A stretch of DNA of 61,387 nt from NCBI GenBank assembly GCA_011525745.1, contig WYBU01000112.1, forward strand, positions 1 to 61,387. Reading direction: 5' to 3'. This document shows positions 35,990 through 43,973 of the stretch, piece after piece; positions within the stretch are counted from its first letter, which is position 1; each line of letters begins with the position of its first letter. This DNA comes from Planctomycetaceae bacterium (GTDB lineage: Bacteria > Planctomycetota > Phycisphaerae > UBA1845 > UTPLA1). Both the position numbers and the translations under genes were made by a program. Below the pieces are notes generated by a model. The model did no database searches, had not been told where the DNA came from, and saw nothing but the letters and a program-made list of their open reading frames with translations.

Positions 35990-36412
35990 TCAACCCACTT
36001 CATGCCGCCGCTTCACGAACCGGCAGCGGAACGGAACCTTGTGCGCCACTCGCGACAGCGCCAGCCGCGCGACCGATTCGTCAACGCCGCCCACCTCGAA
36101 CAAAATCATGCCGGGCTTGACGACCGCCGCCCAGTACGCCGGCTCCCCCTTGCCCTTGCCCATGCGCGTTTCCAACGGCTTGCCCGACACCGACTTGTCC
36201 GGAAAGACGCGGATGTACACCCGCCCCTCGCGGTGCAGAAAGTGCGTCGCCGCCATGCGGCCCGCCTCGATCGTCCGCGCCTTCAGCCACCCGCCTTCCA
36301 GCGCCTGCAAGCCGAAGTCGCCGAACGACACGCTGTTGCCGCGCGTCGCGTTGCCGCGGATGCGGCCGCGCTGATGCTTGCGATATTTCACTCGTGCCGG
36401 CATCATCGCCAT
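35990..36412 (-). CDS. rplP: 50S ribosomal protein L16
   Basis: 140 residues with PARVKYRKHQRGRIRGNATRG cut short here, ALEGGWLKARTIEAGRMA, and RMGKGKGEPAYWAAVV. Three nearby ATGs (M1, M3, M4) could start it. A 163-base gap with a 21-bp-period direct repeat follows before rpmC, wider than other gaps in the cluster. Confidence 0.96.
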   Translation of the reverse strand: MAMMPARVKYRKHQRGRIRGNATRGNSVSFGDFGLQALEGGWLKARTIEAGRMAATHFLHREGRVYIRVFPDKSVSGKPLETRMGKGKGEPAYWAAVVKPGMILFEVGGVDESVARLALSRVAHKVPFRCRFVKRRHEVG

Positions 36413-36476
36413 AATTGCCTACCCTGCCTCACCAGGTCGTTGCCCTCGACGCGAACCGGCGCGCTGCGCCGGGCCG

Positions 36477-37169
36477 CTACAGTCGCCGGCGCCCCATCGG
36501 TCGCGGCGCCGTCTCTTCGCCGGTCACTTCCTTGCCGTAGTAACCCAGGTAAATCCACACGCGCACGCCGATGGTCCCGTACGTCGTCCGCGCTATCGCG
36601 TAACCGTAATCGACGTGGGCCTGAAGCGTTCCCAGCGGAATCGACCCGATGGTCTGCGTCTCGGTCCGCGACATTTCCGCCCCGCCCAGCCGACCGCGGC
36701 AGATGATCTTCACGCCCAGCGCTCCGGCGCTCATGACCGTGTCGCAGCGCTGCTTCATCACCCGGCGGAAGCTCGATCGTTTCTTAAGCTGCTCGGCGAT
36801 CGCCTCGCCCACAAGCTGCGCGTTGAGATCGGGATTCTTGATCTCGACGATGTTGAGGTTGATCTTGCGATCGACCAGCTCCTCGAGGCTCTCCTTCAGC
36901 TTGTCGACTTCGGCCCCCTTCGGCCCGATCACCATGCCCGGCCGCGCCGTGTGGATCAGCACTTTCACTTCGTTGCGCGTCCGCTCGATTTCGATCTCGG
37001 CCACGCCGGCATAAGGCGGCTTGCGGTTCAACTGTTCGTCGAGAAACCGCCGTATCTTGAAGTCTTCGATCAAAAACTCGCCGTATGCCGCCTTCGGGGC
37101 ATACCAGCGCGAACGCCACCGTTCGGTGATCCCGACGCGGAAACCCAGCGGTGATACCTTCTGTCCCAT
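36477..37169 (-). CDS. rpsC: 30S ribosomal protein S3
   Basis: 230 residues: GQKVSPLGFRVGITERWRS, the KH domain (ARPGMVIGPKGAEVDKLK) and the C-terminal LGVKIICRGRLGGAEMSRTE. It lines the mRNA entry channel. A 7-bp hairpin CCGGCGC/GCGCCGG (36456-36472) lies just after its stop. Confidence 0.97.
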   Translation of the reverse strand: MGQKVSPLGFRVGITERWRSRWYAPKAAYGEFLIEDFKIRRFLDEQLNRKPPYAGVAEIEIERTRNEVKVLIHTARPGMVIGPKGAEVDKLKESLEELVDRKINLNIVEIKNPDLNAQLVGEAIAEQLKKRSSFRRVMKQRCDTVMSAGALGVKIICRGRLGGAEMSRTETQTIGSIPLGTLQAHVDYGYAIARTTYGTIGVRVWIYLGYYGKEVTGEETAPRPMGRRRL

Positions 37170-37172
37170 CGG

Positions 37173-37502
37173 CTACCCTTCATCCACCGTCACGACAATG
37201 TGACTGGTCCGCTTCATGATCGGATGCGCACGGCCGCGATCCTTCGGCTGGAACCGCTTGATCGTCGGCCCCTCGTCGACTCGCGCCTCGACCACGAACA
37301 GCGCGTTGACGTCGGCTTCCTTCTCGCCTGCGTCGGCCATCGCCGCCCGCAGCACCTTTTCCACCATGATGCTCGCCCGCTTGTGCGTAAACCGCAGCGT
37401 GTCCAGCGCGTCGTTCACGTGACGGCCCTGAATCAGTTCCGTCACCAGCCGCGCCTTTCGCGGGCTGATGCGGGCGTAGCGATGTTTCGATGTCCAGGCC
37501 AT
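37173..37502 (-). CDS. rplV: 50S ribosomal protein L22
   Basis: 109 residues from MAWTSKHRYARISPRKARLV to the beta-hairpin end PKDRGRAHPIMKRTSHIVV, which reaches into the exit tunnel. ATG 37502 is the right start; an upstream continuation of the frame runs through two repeat hairpins into rpsS and is not credible. Confidence 0.97.
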   Translation of the reverse strand: MAWTSKHRYARISPRKARLVTELIQGRHVNDALDTLRFTHKRASIMVEKVLRAAMADAGEKEADVNALFVVEARVDEGPTIKRFQPKDRGRAHPIMKRTSHIVVTVDEG

Positions 37503-37516
37503 CTCTTCATCTCCGC

Positions 37517-37543
37517 GTGTGGCACGGCCGCCTTCGGCTGTGC
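37517..37543 (+). repeat. GTGGCAC-type dispersed hairpin inside ribosomal operon
   Basis: GTGTGGCAC followed by a stem GCACGGCCG/CGGCTGTGC (one G-U) and a 4-base loop, in the gap between rplV and rpsS. Read as operon RNA (minus strand) it still folds. Confidence 0.65.
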
Positions 37544-37562
37544 AGACCGCGTCATCAATCGC

Positions 37563-37586
37563 GTGGCACGGGCTTGTTGCCCGTGC
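37563..37586 (+). repeat. GTGGCAC-type dispersed hairpin, second in the same gap
   Basis: Perfect 8-bp stem GCACGGGC/GCCCGTGC with loop TTGTT, preceded by GTG. It starts 20 bases after the previous hairpin and ends 8 bases before the rpsS stop. Confidence 0.7.
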
Positions 37587-37593
37587 AACCCAA

Positions 37594-37887
37594 TCAGGTC
37601 GCCGGCGCTGCCGCCGCCGCCGCCGCCTTCCTTCCGCTGTGCCCACGGAACGTGCGCGTCAGCGCGAACTCACCCAGCTTGTGCCCCACCATGTCCTCGG
37701 TCACATAGACCTTGAGGAACTTGTTGCCATTGTGTACCTCGAACGATCGGCCCACAAACTCCGGCACGATCGTGCAGCGACGCGCCCACGTGCGGATGAT
37801 CTCGTGCGAACCGCGCTCCACCGCCAACTGCACCTTCCGGTACAGCTTGGCATCGACATACGGACCTTTTTTCAGACTGCGTCCCAT
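37594..37887 (-). CDS. rpsS: 30S ribosomal protein S19
   Basis: 97 residues with [38 protein letters not shown] and [15 protein letters not shown]. The Ala/Pro-rich last residues are an extension. It precedes a 91-base gap filled by two repeat hairpins. Confidence 0.97.
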   Translation of the reverse strand: MGRSLKKGPYVDAKLYRKVQLAVERGSHEIIRTWARRCTIVPEFVGRSFEVHNGNKFLKVYVTEDMVGHKLGEFALTRTFRGHSGRKAAAAAAAPAT

Positions 37888-37950
37888 GACCGTTGTGTCC
37901 TGTTTCCTTCGACTCCGCGATCCCGGGCGCCACCGCCCCGCCGTCGAGTC

Positions 37951-38820
37951 TTAGCGCTTCCGCTTCAGCTTCACCTCGCCGTATCGAACGCTCACGCGAC
38001 GGCGCAATATCCGGCGATTCGAGTTCTTCCGCGGATTGCGGGTCCGGCCGCCCTTGGCCAACTTGCCCGTCGGACTGCACGGATGACGCCCGCCGCCCGA
38101 CCGCCCCTCGCCGCCGCCCAGCGGATGCGCCACCGGGTTCTGAGCCACGCCGCGAACGTGCGGCCGTCGCCCGCGATGCCGCGTGCGGCCCGCCTTGCCC
38201 CAGCGGATGTTCTGATGATCGAGATTGCCGAGCTGACCGATCGTCGCCCGGCACTCGACCCGCACCTGCCGCATTTCGCCCGACGGCAACACCACCGTCG
38301 CCCAGTCGCCTTCACGCGCCACCAATCGCGCGCTGGTGCCCGCTGTACGGACCAGCTTGCCGCCCTGGCCCGCGCGCATTTCGACATTGTGAATGTCCAT
38401 GCCCACCGGAATCTTCAACAGCGGCAGGCAGTTGCCCGCTTTCGGCTCGGCTTCCGCTCCGCTCTCAACCTTGTCGCCGGCCTTCAGCCCGTTCGGCGCC
38501 AGAATATAGCGCTTTTCGCCGTCGGAATAGTTCACCAGCGCGATGAACGCCGAGCGGTTCGGGTCGTACTCCACCGCTTCGACCACGCCTTCGACGCCGT
38601 CCTTGTCGCGGCGGAAGTCGATCAGCCGGTACAGCCGCTTGTGACCGCCGCCGCGAAACCGCGACGTCGTAAAGCCCTGGTTGTTCCGGCCGCCGGTCTT
38701 GTGCAGCGGCCGCAGCAGCGACTTCGTCGGTCGCCGCCGTTTGTCGGTCAGCTCCGAAAAGTCGTTGACGCTGCTGAAGCGCCGGCCGGCCGTCACGTTT
38801 CTGTAGGTCTTCACACCCAT
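37951..38820 (-). CDS. rplB: 50S ribosomal protein L2
   Basis: 289 residues with the L2 core ([39 protein letters not shown]). The conserved catalytic-region motif normally NPVDHPHGGGEG reads [12 protein letters not shown], so the E. coli Asp228 and the second His are replaced while His229 stays. L2 supports peptidyl transfer and subunit joining. Confidence 0.97.
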   Translation of the reverse strand: MGVKTYRNVTAGRRFSSVNDFSELTDKRRRPTKSLLRPLHKTGGRNNQGFTTSRFRGGGHKRLYRLIDFRRDKDGVEGVVEAVEYDPNRSAFIALVNYSDGEKRYILAPNGLKAGDKVESGAEAEPKAGNCLPLLKIPVGMDIHNVEMRAGQGGKLVRTAGTSARLVAREGDWATVVLPSGEMRQVRVECRATIGQLGNLDHQNIRWGKAGRTRHRGRRPHVRGVAQNPVAHPLGGGEGRSGGGRHPCSPTGKLAKGGRTRNPRKNSNRRILRRRVSVRYGEVKLKRKR

Positions 38821-38890
38821 GCCGACACCGTCAATCCTTCAATCCCACCCGGCCGACGAGGGCCGAGCCGTCGTTCCTTACAACCGCCGT

Positions 38891-39208
38891 CTAGAACAGG
38901 TCGATGTGGTACTCCGGATGAAGCACCACCACCGCCTTCTTCCAGTTGCGCGTCTGACCCACCGTATAGCGATACCGCCGCGGCTTGCCCCGGCGATTGC
39001 TGGTTCGTACGTCCATCACCTTGACGTTGTAAATCTTCTCGATCGCCTGCCGGATGTCCGCCTTGCGCGCCTGCGGATGGACCTCGAAGCTGTAGGCGCC
39101 GCCGCGGCCTTTCGGCGTACCCGCCGTGACCTTGTCCGACTTCTGCCGGCTCTGGTGCGTGCTCTTTTCCGTCACCAGCGGCCGGACGATTACGTGATAA
39201 ATGTCCAT
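38891..39208 (-). CDS. rplW: 50S ribosomal protein L23
   Basis: 105 residues with DIYHVIVRPLVTEKS, AYSFEVHPQARKADIRQAIE and VRTSNRRGKPRRYRYTVG. It is the docking site for trigger factor and SRP at the tunnel exit. Confidence 0.96.
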   Translation of the reverse strand: MDIYHVIVRPLVTEKSTHQSRQKSDKVTAGTPKGRGGAYSFEVHPQARKADIRQAIEKIYNVKVMDVRTSNRRGKPRRYRYTVGQTRNWKKAVVVLHPEYHIDLF

Positions 39209-39227
39209 GACTCACCGTCTTCCCGCG

Positions 39228-39875
39228 TCACGCCATCGCGGCCGTCGCCGGCGCCTTGCGAATGCGCTCAAACGCATCCCGTGTAAAAACGACTTGCCGC
39301 GGCCGGAGGACGTGATAAGCATTGACCTCCGACAGCGGCAGGATTTCGATACCCGGTATGTTGCGGCCGGCACGCCAGATCGTCGCGTCGCGATCGGCCA
39401 GCGTGACGAGGCAGGTGCCCTTGACGCCGACCGCCTTCAGCATTTTGGCGAACTGATTCGTCGGACGCTGCGGGCCGAAGTTCATCGAATCGATGATCAT
39501 TGCACGTCCGGCTTTCAGCTTCGCCAGGATGGCCGAATCGCGCGCCATCTGACGCATCCGGCGCGGCAGCTTCCGATCGAAGTCGCGCGGCTTCTTGGCG
39601 AACGCATGGCCGCCGCCGCGTCGCACCGGCGTCCGTACGTTGCCCGCCCGCGCGTTGCCCGTGCCCTTCTGGCGGTACAGCTTGCGCGACGAGCCTTCGA
39701 CCTCGGCCCGCGTCTTGCTCGAGAACGTACCCTGTCGCTGGGCCGCTTCGTAGGCCACCACGGCCTGCTGGAGCAGTTGCATGCGCACTCGGCCCCCGAG
39801 CAGCGCATCGTCAATCTGCTCCGTGCCGACCTGCTTGCCGGCCATGTCGAATACGGGAACCTCGATCGTCGCCAT
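39228..39875 (-). CDS. rplD: 50S ribosomal protein L4
   Basis: 215 residues with the tunnel-loop region RKLYRQKGTGNARAGNVRTP and the globular end (PTNQFAKMLKAVGVKGTCLV). In enterobacteria L4 also regulates the S10 operon; no equivalent leader is evident here. Confidence 0.96.
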   Translation of the reverse strand: MATIEVPVFDMAGKQVGTEQIDDALLGGRVRMQLLQQAVVAYEAAQRQGTFSSKTRAEVEGSSRKLYRQKGTGNARAGNVRTPVRRGGGHAFAKKPRDFDRKLPRRMRQMARDSAILAKLKAGRAMIIDSMNFGPQRPTNQFAKMLKAVGVKGTCLVTLADRDATIWRAGRNIPGIEILPLSEVNAYHVLRPRQVVFTRDAFERIRKAPATAAMA

Positions 39876-39891
39876 ACTTCCTGACTCTCGC

Positions 39892-39915
39892 GTGGCACGG
39901 GCTTGCCGCCCGTGC
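39892..39915 (+). repeat. GTGGCAC-type dispersed hairpin in the rplC-rplD gap
   Basis: Perfect 8-bp stem GCACGGGC/GCCCGTGC with loop TTGCC. It lies in the 120-base gap between rplC and rplD, so it is part of the operon transcript. Confidence 0.7.
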
Positions 39916-39995
39916 GGCCCCCCGCCGTCTCAGCGGTTTCGAGGCCTAGTACGTTTCAGCGAATTAAGCCACCACGCCGTTATCCTGATCGCTCG

Positions 39996-40649
39996 CTAAC
40001 TCCGCGTCTTGCTCTTGCGAATGAATACGACGCTGCCGTTCGGCCCGGGCAGCGCTCCTTTGATGACCATCACGTTTCGATTCGCATCCACCGACATCAG
40101 CTCCAGGCAGCGGACGGTGCTGCGCGCGCCTCCCATCCGTCCCGCCATCTTCTTGCCCTTCTTGACGCTGCGGCCCCGCCCGCGGTCGCCCGCCATCGCG
40201 CCGATCGCGCCCGGCGAGCGATGCTTGCGCTCGGTCCCGTGCGACGCGGGCTGCCCGCCGAAGCGGTGCCGTTTCATGACGCCCTGAAAGCCGAAACCCT
40301 TGCTGGTGCCTACGACGTCGACGTACTTAACGCCGGCCTCGGCGAACATGTCGACCTTGATCGGCGCGCCCGGTTCGACCTGGGCCGCTTCGGCCAGCCG
40401 AATTTCGCGTGCATGCCGTTGCGGCTTGGCGCCGGCCTTGAGGCAATGACCGATCATCGCCCGCGTACTGCGGGCCGGTTTCGCCTCTTCGAAGCCGATC
40501 TGCACGGCGTCGTACCCGTCGGTCTGGCGCGACTTCACCTGAAGCACCACGCACGGGCCGGCCTGGACGACCGTGACCGGCACGACCTGGCCATCCTCGC
40601 GATAGATGCGAGTCATGCCCATCTTTCGACCGAGGATTGCAGGAATCAC
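39996..40649 (-). CDS. rplC: 50S ribosomal protein L3
   Basis: 217 residues with [40 protein letters not shown] and the GATGSD-region variant [21 protein letters not shown]. It begins with GTG at 40649. It is one of two proteins that start large-subunit assembly. Confidence 0.96.
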   Translation of the reverse strand: MIPAILGRKMGMTRIYREDGQVVPVTVVQAGPCVVLQVKSRQTDGYDAVQIGFEEAKPARSTRAMIGHCLKAGAKPQRHAREIRLAEAAQVEPGAPIKVDMFAEAGVKYVDVVGTSKGFGFQGVMKRHRFGGQPASHGTERKHRSPGAIGAMAGDRGRGRSVKKGKKMAGRMGGARSTVRCLELMSVDANRNVMVIKGALPGPNGSVVFIRKSKTRS

Positions 40650-40686
40650 GGCGACACCTTCTCCGTCGGGTTTTGCCCGGAATTCA

Positions 40687-40723
40687 TTATCGCGCGATAA
40701 GTCTCACGCGACCGCGTTGTCAA
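40687..40723 (-). promoter_or_regulatory. Palindrome with TTGACA in the rpsJ-rplC gap
   Basis: A 14-base perfect palindrome TTATCGCGCGATAA (40687-40700) lies 17 bases from a perfect minus-strand TTGACA (40723-40718). The -10 at the right distance (TATCGC with an 18-base spacer) is poor, so an internal promoter is only possible. The palindrome could be a protein site. Confidence 0.25.
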
Positions 40724-40766
40724 AAAAGGGACCGTCTGGCGCCTGCCGCGGGACCCGTGTCTCACG

Positions 40767-41075
40767 TCAGGCCTTGATCTTGACGAAAACGCCGGCCGGA
40801 ACCACCAGCCGGTTGAGCGCCTCGACCGTCCGAGCCGTCGGCTCGAAAATGTCGATCAACCGCTTGTGGGTTCGGATTTCGAATTGCTCGCGCGACTTCT
40901 TGTCGATGTGCGGAGACCGCAGAACCGTATATCGCTCGATGCGCGTCGGAAGCGGAATGGGACCGCAAACCCGCGCGTTCGTCCGACGCGCGTGATCGAC
41001 GATCTCCCGCGCCGACGTGTCAAGCGCACGGTGATCATACGCTTCCATTCGAATCCGAATACGATCTCCCTGCAT
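40767..41075 (-). CDS. rpsJ: 30S ribosomal protein S10
   Basis: 102 residues from [19 protein letters not shown], with [19 protein letters not shown] and [15 protein letters not shown] 41075 is the natural start; the upstream extension to 41144 is not conserved. First gene of the S10 cluster, and in many bacteria S10 also takes part in NusB antitermination. Confidence 0.96.
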   Translation of the reverse strand: MQGDRIRIRMEAYDHRALDTSAREIVDHARRTNARVCGPIPLPTRIERYTVLRSPHIDKKSREQFEIRTHKRLIDIFEPTARTVEALNRLVVPAGVFVKIKA

Positions 41076-41382
41076 ACCCGCTCCCGAACGTCCTTCGCTC
41101 AAACGATTTCGAAAACCCTTCAGCGGCGGCCTTCCGGGAACCACGCGTCCATCCAGAAGACGAACAACTGACGTTACTGATGCCGTCCCGATCGCCGGTC
41201 CGGCGCAAAGTCCAACTATCCTAGCAGTTACGCGCCCGCCGTCAAGGGCTATTCGGCGGAGCGGCGCGCAACTTGCTACGCTGCCATAACCTTCGTTACG
41301 GCATAATGTTAACTGCTAAAGCCGGAGCCGAAACTCCGCTGATATCAGATTTCAATGTTAACCCGCTGAGAAAAAATCGCAA
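41076..41382. other. Upstream region of the S10 cluster
   Basis: This 307-base gap between rpsJ and tsaE holds the promoter at 41218-41245. It also holds two AATGTTAAC copies (41305 and 41354) and an 8-bp inverted repeat CCGCTGAG/CTCAGCGG at 41363-41393 that overlaps the tsaE stop. The loop of that repeat has six Ts on the minus strand, but no T-run follows the stem, so efficient termination of thiL-tsaE is uncertain. Confidence 0.5.
41218..41245 (-). promoter_or_regulatory. Probable promoter of the ribosomal protein cluster
   Basis: Minus-strand -35 TTGACG (41245-41240), 16-base spacer and -10 TAGGAT (41223-41218), giving a start near 41211 and a leader of about 135 bases to rpsJ. It is the only good promoter in the gap. 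Confidence 0.5.
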
Positions 41383-41871
41383 TTACTCAGCGGAAATTGA
41401 TAACGCCGATTCGATGCGTTTGACGTCATCAAACGGCCCGGTCAGCACCATCCGGCGCGTTCGATCGCCCGTTACCTCGATCGCGGTCCACAACGCCCGG
41501 GACGGTATCAGACTCCCAACCCGATCGGCCCATTCAATCACGACCAGGCCGCCTGACTGGCATATCTCCTCAAAGCCGATCGCTTTCAGCTCCGTCGTTC
41601 CACCGAGCCTGTAGGCGTCGACATGATAAACATGCAACCTTCCGTCGTACTCGTTGACCAACACAAACGTCGGGCTGTTGACGCCGCCTTCATCCGCCAC
41701 GCCCAACCCCGACGCCACGCCCTTGACCAGCTCCGTCTTGCCCGCGCCCAGGGTCCCGATCAGCGCGAACACGTCCCCCGGCTTCGCGACCGAACCCAGC
41801 ACGCGGCCCAGTCGCCGCGTCTCATCCGGCGATGTCGATTCGAACGTAATCGTCGCCGTCGTCTCCTTCAT
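41383..41871 (-). CDS. tsaE: tRNA threonylcarbamoyladenosine biosynthesis ATPase TsaE
   Basis: 162 residues with the P-loop GTLGAGKTELVKG, the NSPTFVLVNEYDG segment and VYHVDAYRLGG, and VVIEWADRV (Walker B). TsaE acts with TsaB and TsaD to place t6A at position 37 of ANN-decoding tRNAs. Its ATG overlaps the thiL stop in an ATGA, so the two are co-translated. Confidence 0.93.
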   Translation of the reverse strand: MKETTATITFESTSPDETRRLGRVLGSVAKPGDVFALIGTLGAGKTELVKGVASGLGVADEGGVNSPTFVLVNEYDGRLHVYHVDAYRLGGTTELKAIGFEEICQSGGLVVIEWADRVGSLIPSRALWTAIEVTGDRTRRMVLTGPFDDVKRIESALSISAE

Positions 41872-42809
41872 GACTCGACAAAATGCTCCCATCCGCGCGC
41901 CTCGACCACTTCGCGCCGACCATCTTCGTGCTTCAGCCAAAGGCCGGAAGCGACGAAACGCCCGATCGGCCGTCCGCTCCACACCGCTACGTCCTGCTGC
42001 CACATGCCACGAGCGGCTTCGGCGCCCACCGCGCACAACAGCTCGAAATCTTCTCCATCCGTCATTACGTGCTCCAGTACCGGTCGACCATCCGCGGCGG
42101 ACTGAGCGTGCGCATCCGGCGAGGCATGGGCCGATACGTCGCGTGCGTCCAGCTCGGCCCCGAGACCCGATGCGGCGCACATGCGCGACAGGTCCAGCAG
42201 CAACCCGTCCGAGAGGTCCATCATGGCGTGAAGACTGTCGCCAAGTCGTTCGCGCAGCTCGCGCGCCAGCGCCACGCGCGGCGGAAACCCCAGATGCCGC
42301 CCGCGAATCGAGCCGCCCAACCGACCGCTCACGAAAATCACGTCTCCAGGCCGTGCGCCATTTCGGGTCACGGGCCGAAGCCCCGGCCAGGCCTCCGCCA
42401 GGACGCACACATCGATGACGAGGGGACCGTTCCAACTGTTTGTATCGCCACCGGCCAGCGCGACGTCGAACTCGGTGCACAGCGGCTCCATCCCTTCGTA
42501 CAGCCCCTGCGCTTGCGACATGGACCACGCGTTCGGCAGCGCCATGCTGACCACCGCCGCCACGGGTCGCACGGCCATCGCCGCGCAATCGCTCAACCCG
42601 CAGGCCAGCGCCTTGCGCCCGATCTGCCGCGGCGCGTGTTCGCGCACGTCGAAGTCCACGCCATCCATCAGCATGTCCGCGGTGACGAGAACGTCGCCCG
42701 ACACGCGCAGCGCCGCCATGTCGTCGCCGATCCCGATCGGCACACGCGTCGCATCCACCGGGAATCGCGCCCGGAGCCATTCGACAAACTGGCGTTCGCT
42801 CTTGGCCAT
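41868..42809 (-). CDS. thiL: Thiamine-monophosphate kinase
   Basis: 313 residues with IGIGDDMAAL, TADMLMDGVDF (metal/ATP aspartates), GRKALACGLSDCAAM, ALAGGDTNSWNG and MMDLSDGLLLDL, the AIR-synthase-like fold of ThiL. It phosphorylates thiamine phosphate to the coenzyme TPP. No other thiamine gene is adjacent; it is paired with tsaE upstream of the ribosomal cluster. Confidence 0.94.
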   Translation of the reverse strand: MAKSERQFVEWLRARFPVDATRVPIGIGDDMAALRVSGDVLVTADMLMDGVDFDVREHAPRQIGRKALACGLSDCAAMAVRPVAAVVSMALPNAWSMSQAQGLYEGMEPLCTEFDVALAGGDTNSWNGPLVIDVCVLAEAWPGLRPVTRNGARPGDVIFVSGRLGGSIRGRHLGFPPRVALARELRERLGDSLHAMMDLSDGLLLDLSRMCAASGLGAELDARDVSAHASPDAHAQSAADGRPVLEHVMTDGEDFELLCAVGAEAARGMWQQDVAVWSGRPIGRFVASGLWLKHEDGRREVVEARGWEHFVES

Positions 42810-43059
42810 ATGTGGGATTGTAATCGTCCGCCGAATGGCCTCATCACGTGGTGTAACTCAAGCGCGGCTGCGCATTCGCCGAAGCGCGGCGACCGCCGAT
42901 TCGCTGTCCGCTTCGTCGATGTCGTCCGCCCCGTCCAGTCCTTGACGCAGGCAGTGGCGCCGTGACGTGGACCACGCCCAATAACCTCTCCCCCAGCTCA
43001 CGCAAGGCCCCCGCTTCTCACCCCCCGCCCCGCATCGCCCGATACATTCCGGACCATCC

Positions 43060-43863
43060 ATGTGGAAAGAACTGGTCGAGTACCGCGAACTGCTTTGGAT
43101 GCTCGTCTGGCGCGACATTCGCGTCCGATACAAGCACACGCTGCTCGGCGCGCTGTGGGCCGTAGCGCCGCCCGTGTTGACCATGCTGGTTTTCGTGTTC
43201 GTTTTTCGCCACGCCATGGGCCTGCGCGACCTGACCGGCGGAGCGGACATTCCCTATCCGCTTTTTGCCCTCTGCGGCTTGGTTCCCTGGTCTTTCTTCT
43301 CGGCCGGACTCCAGGGGGCCGTCGGTTCGCTTGTGGCCAACCGCTCATTGGTGACGAAGGTCTATTTCCCGCGCGAAGTGTTCCCCATCGCATCGGTACT
43401 CAGCGCCGCGGCCGACTTCCTCGTCGCATGGCTGGTTTTCGGCGGCCTGATGTGCTGGTACGCCGCGCAGGGGCACTGGACCTGGCGACCGACGATAGAG
43501 CTGCTGGCGCTTCCGCTGGTTGTCGCGGTGCAGTTCTCGCTGATGTTCGGACTGGCGTTCTTTCTGTCGATGGGCAATCTGTTCTATCGCGACGTGGGAT
43601 TCGTCTTCCGCGGGGTGCTGCCGCTGATGATGTTCGTGACCAACGTCGTCTATCCGCTCCGCAGCGACGATCCCAGGATCGATTTCCTCATTCGGCTCAA
43701 CCCACTCGTACCCATCATCGACGGCTATCGCGCCGCGCTGCTGGGAATCGGATCGGCGCCAATCGGACCGCTGGCCGGGGCGGCCGCCGTCTCGGCCCTG
43801 CTGCTGGCGGCCGGCTGGACGCTGTTTCACCGCTGCGAATACACGTTTGCCGAGCGCATCTGA
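43060..43863 (+). CDS. ABC-2 type polysaccharide export permease
   Basis: 267 residues with six predicted helices and the family motifs LLWMLVWRDIRVRYKHTLLG at the N-terminus, SLVTKVYFPREVFPIASV in the middle and RLNPLVPIIDGYRA near the end, as in Wzm/TagG/RfbD permeases that export O-antigen or teichoic acid. The ATPase partner (Wzt-like) normally follows or precedes it, but the next gene is convergent and unrelated. Start ATG 43060 has only a weak CGGA upstream. Confidence 0.88.
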   Translation: MWKELVEYRELLWMLVWRDIRVRYKHTLLGALWAVAPPVLTMLVFVFVFRHAMGLRDLTGGADIPYPLFALCGLVPWSFFSAGLQGAVGSLVANRSLVTKVYFPREVFPIASVLSAAADFLVAWLVFGGLMCWYAAQGHWTWRPTIELLALPLVVAVQFSLMFGLAFFLSMGNLFYRDVGFVFRGVLPLMMFVTNVVYPLRSDDPRIDFLIRLNPLVPIIDGYRAALLGIGSAPIGPLAGAAAVSALLLAAGWTLFHRCEYTFAERI

Positions 43864-43892
43864 GTTGCAACATCCGAACCGCGATCACGAGG

Positions 43893-43932
43893 CGCACCGG
43901 GATTTCAGGATTCCGGGCGCAAGCCCGGTGCG
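43893..43932 (+). repeat. CCGGGC-GCAA-GCCCGG nested hairpin
   Basis: An outer inverted repeat CGCACCGGG/CCCGGTGCG encloses CCGGGC-GCAA-GCCCGG (43913-43928). The same inner stem with loop GCCA and the same GGTG flank occurs at 59025-59040. It lies between convergent genes and may help end transcription, though no T-run follows. Confidence 0.5.
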
Positions 43933-43973
43933 GACCGCGCATGCGGCAATAGCGGCGCGACCACCGTGCCTGG

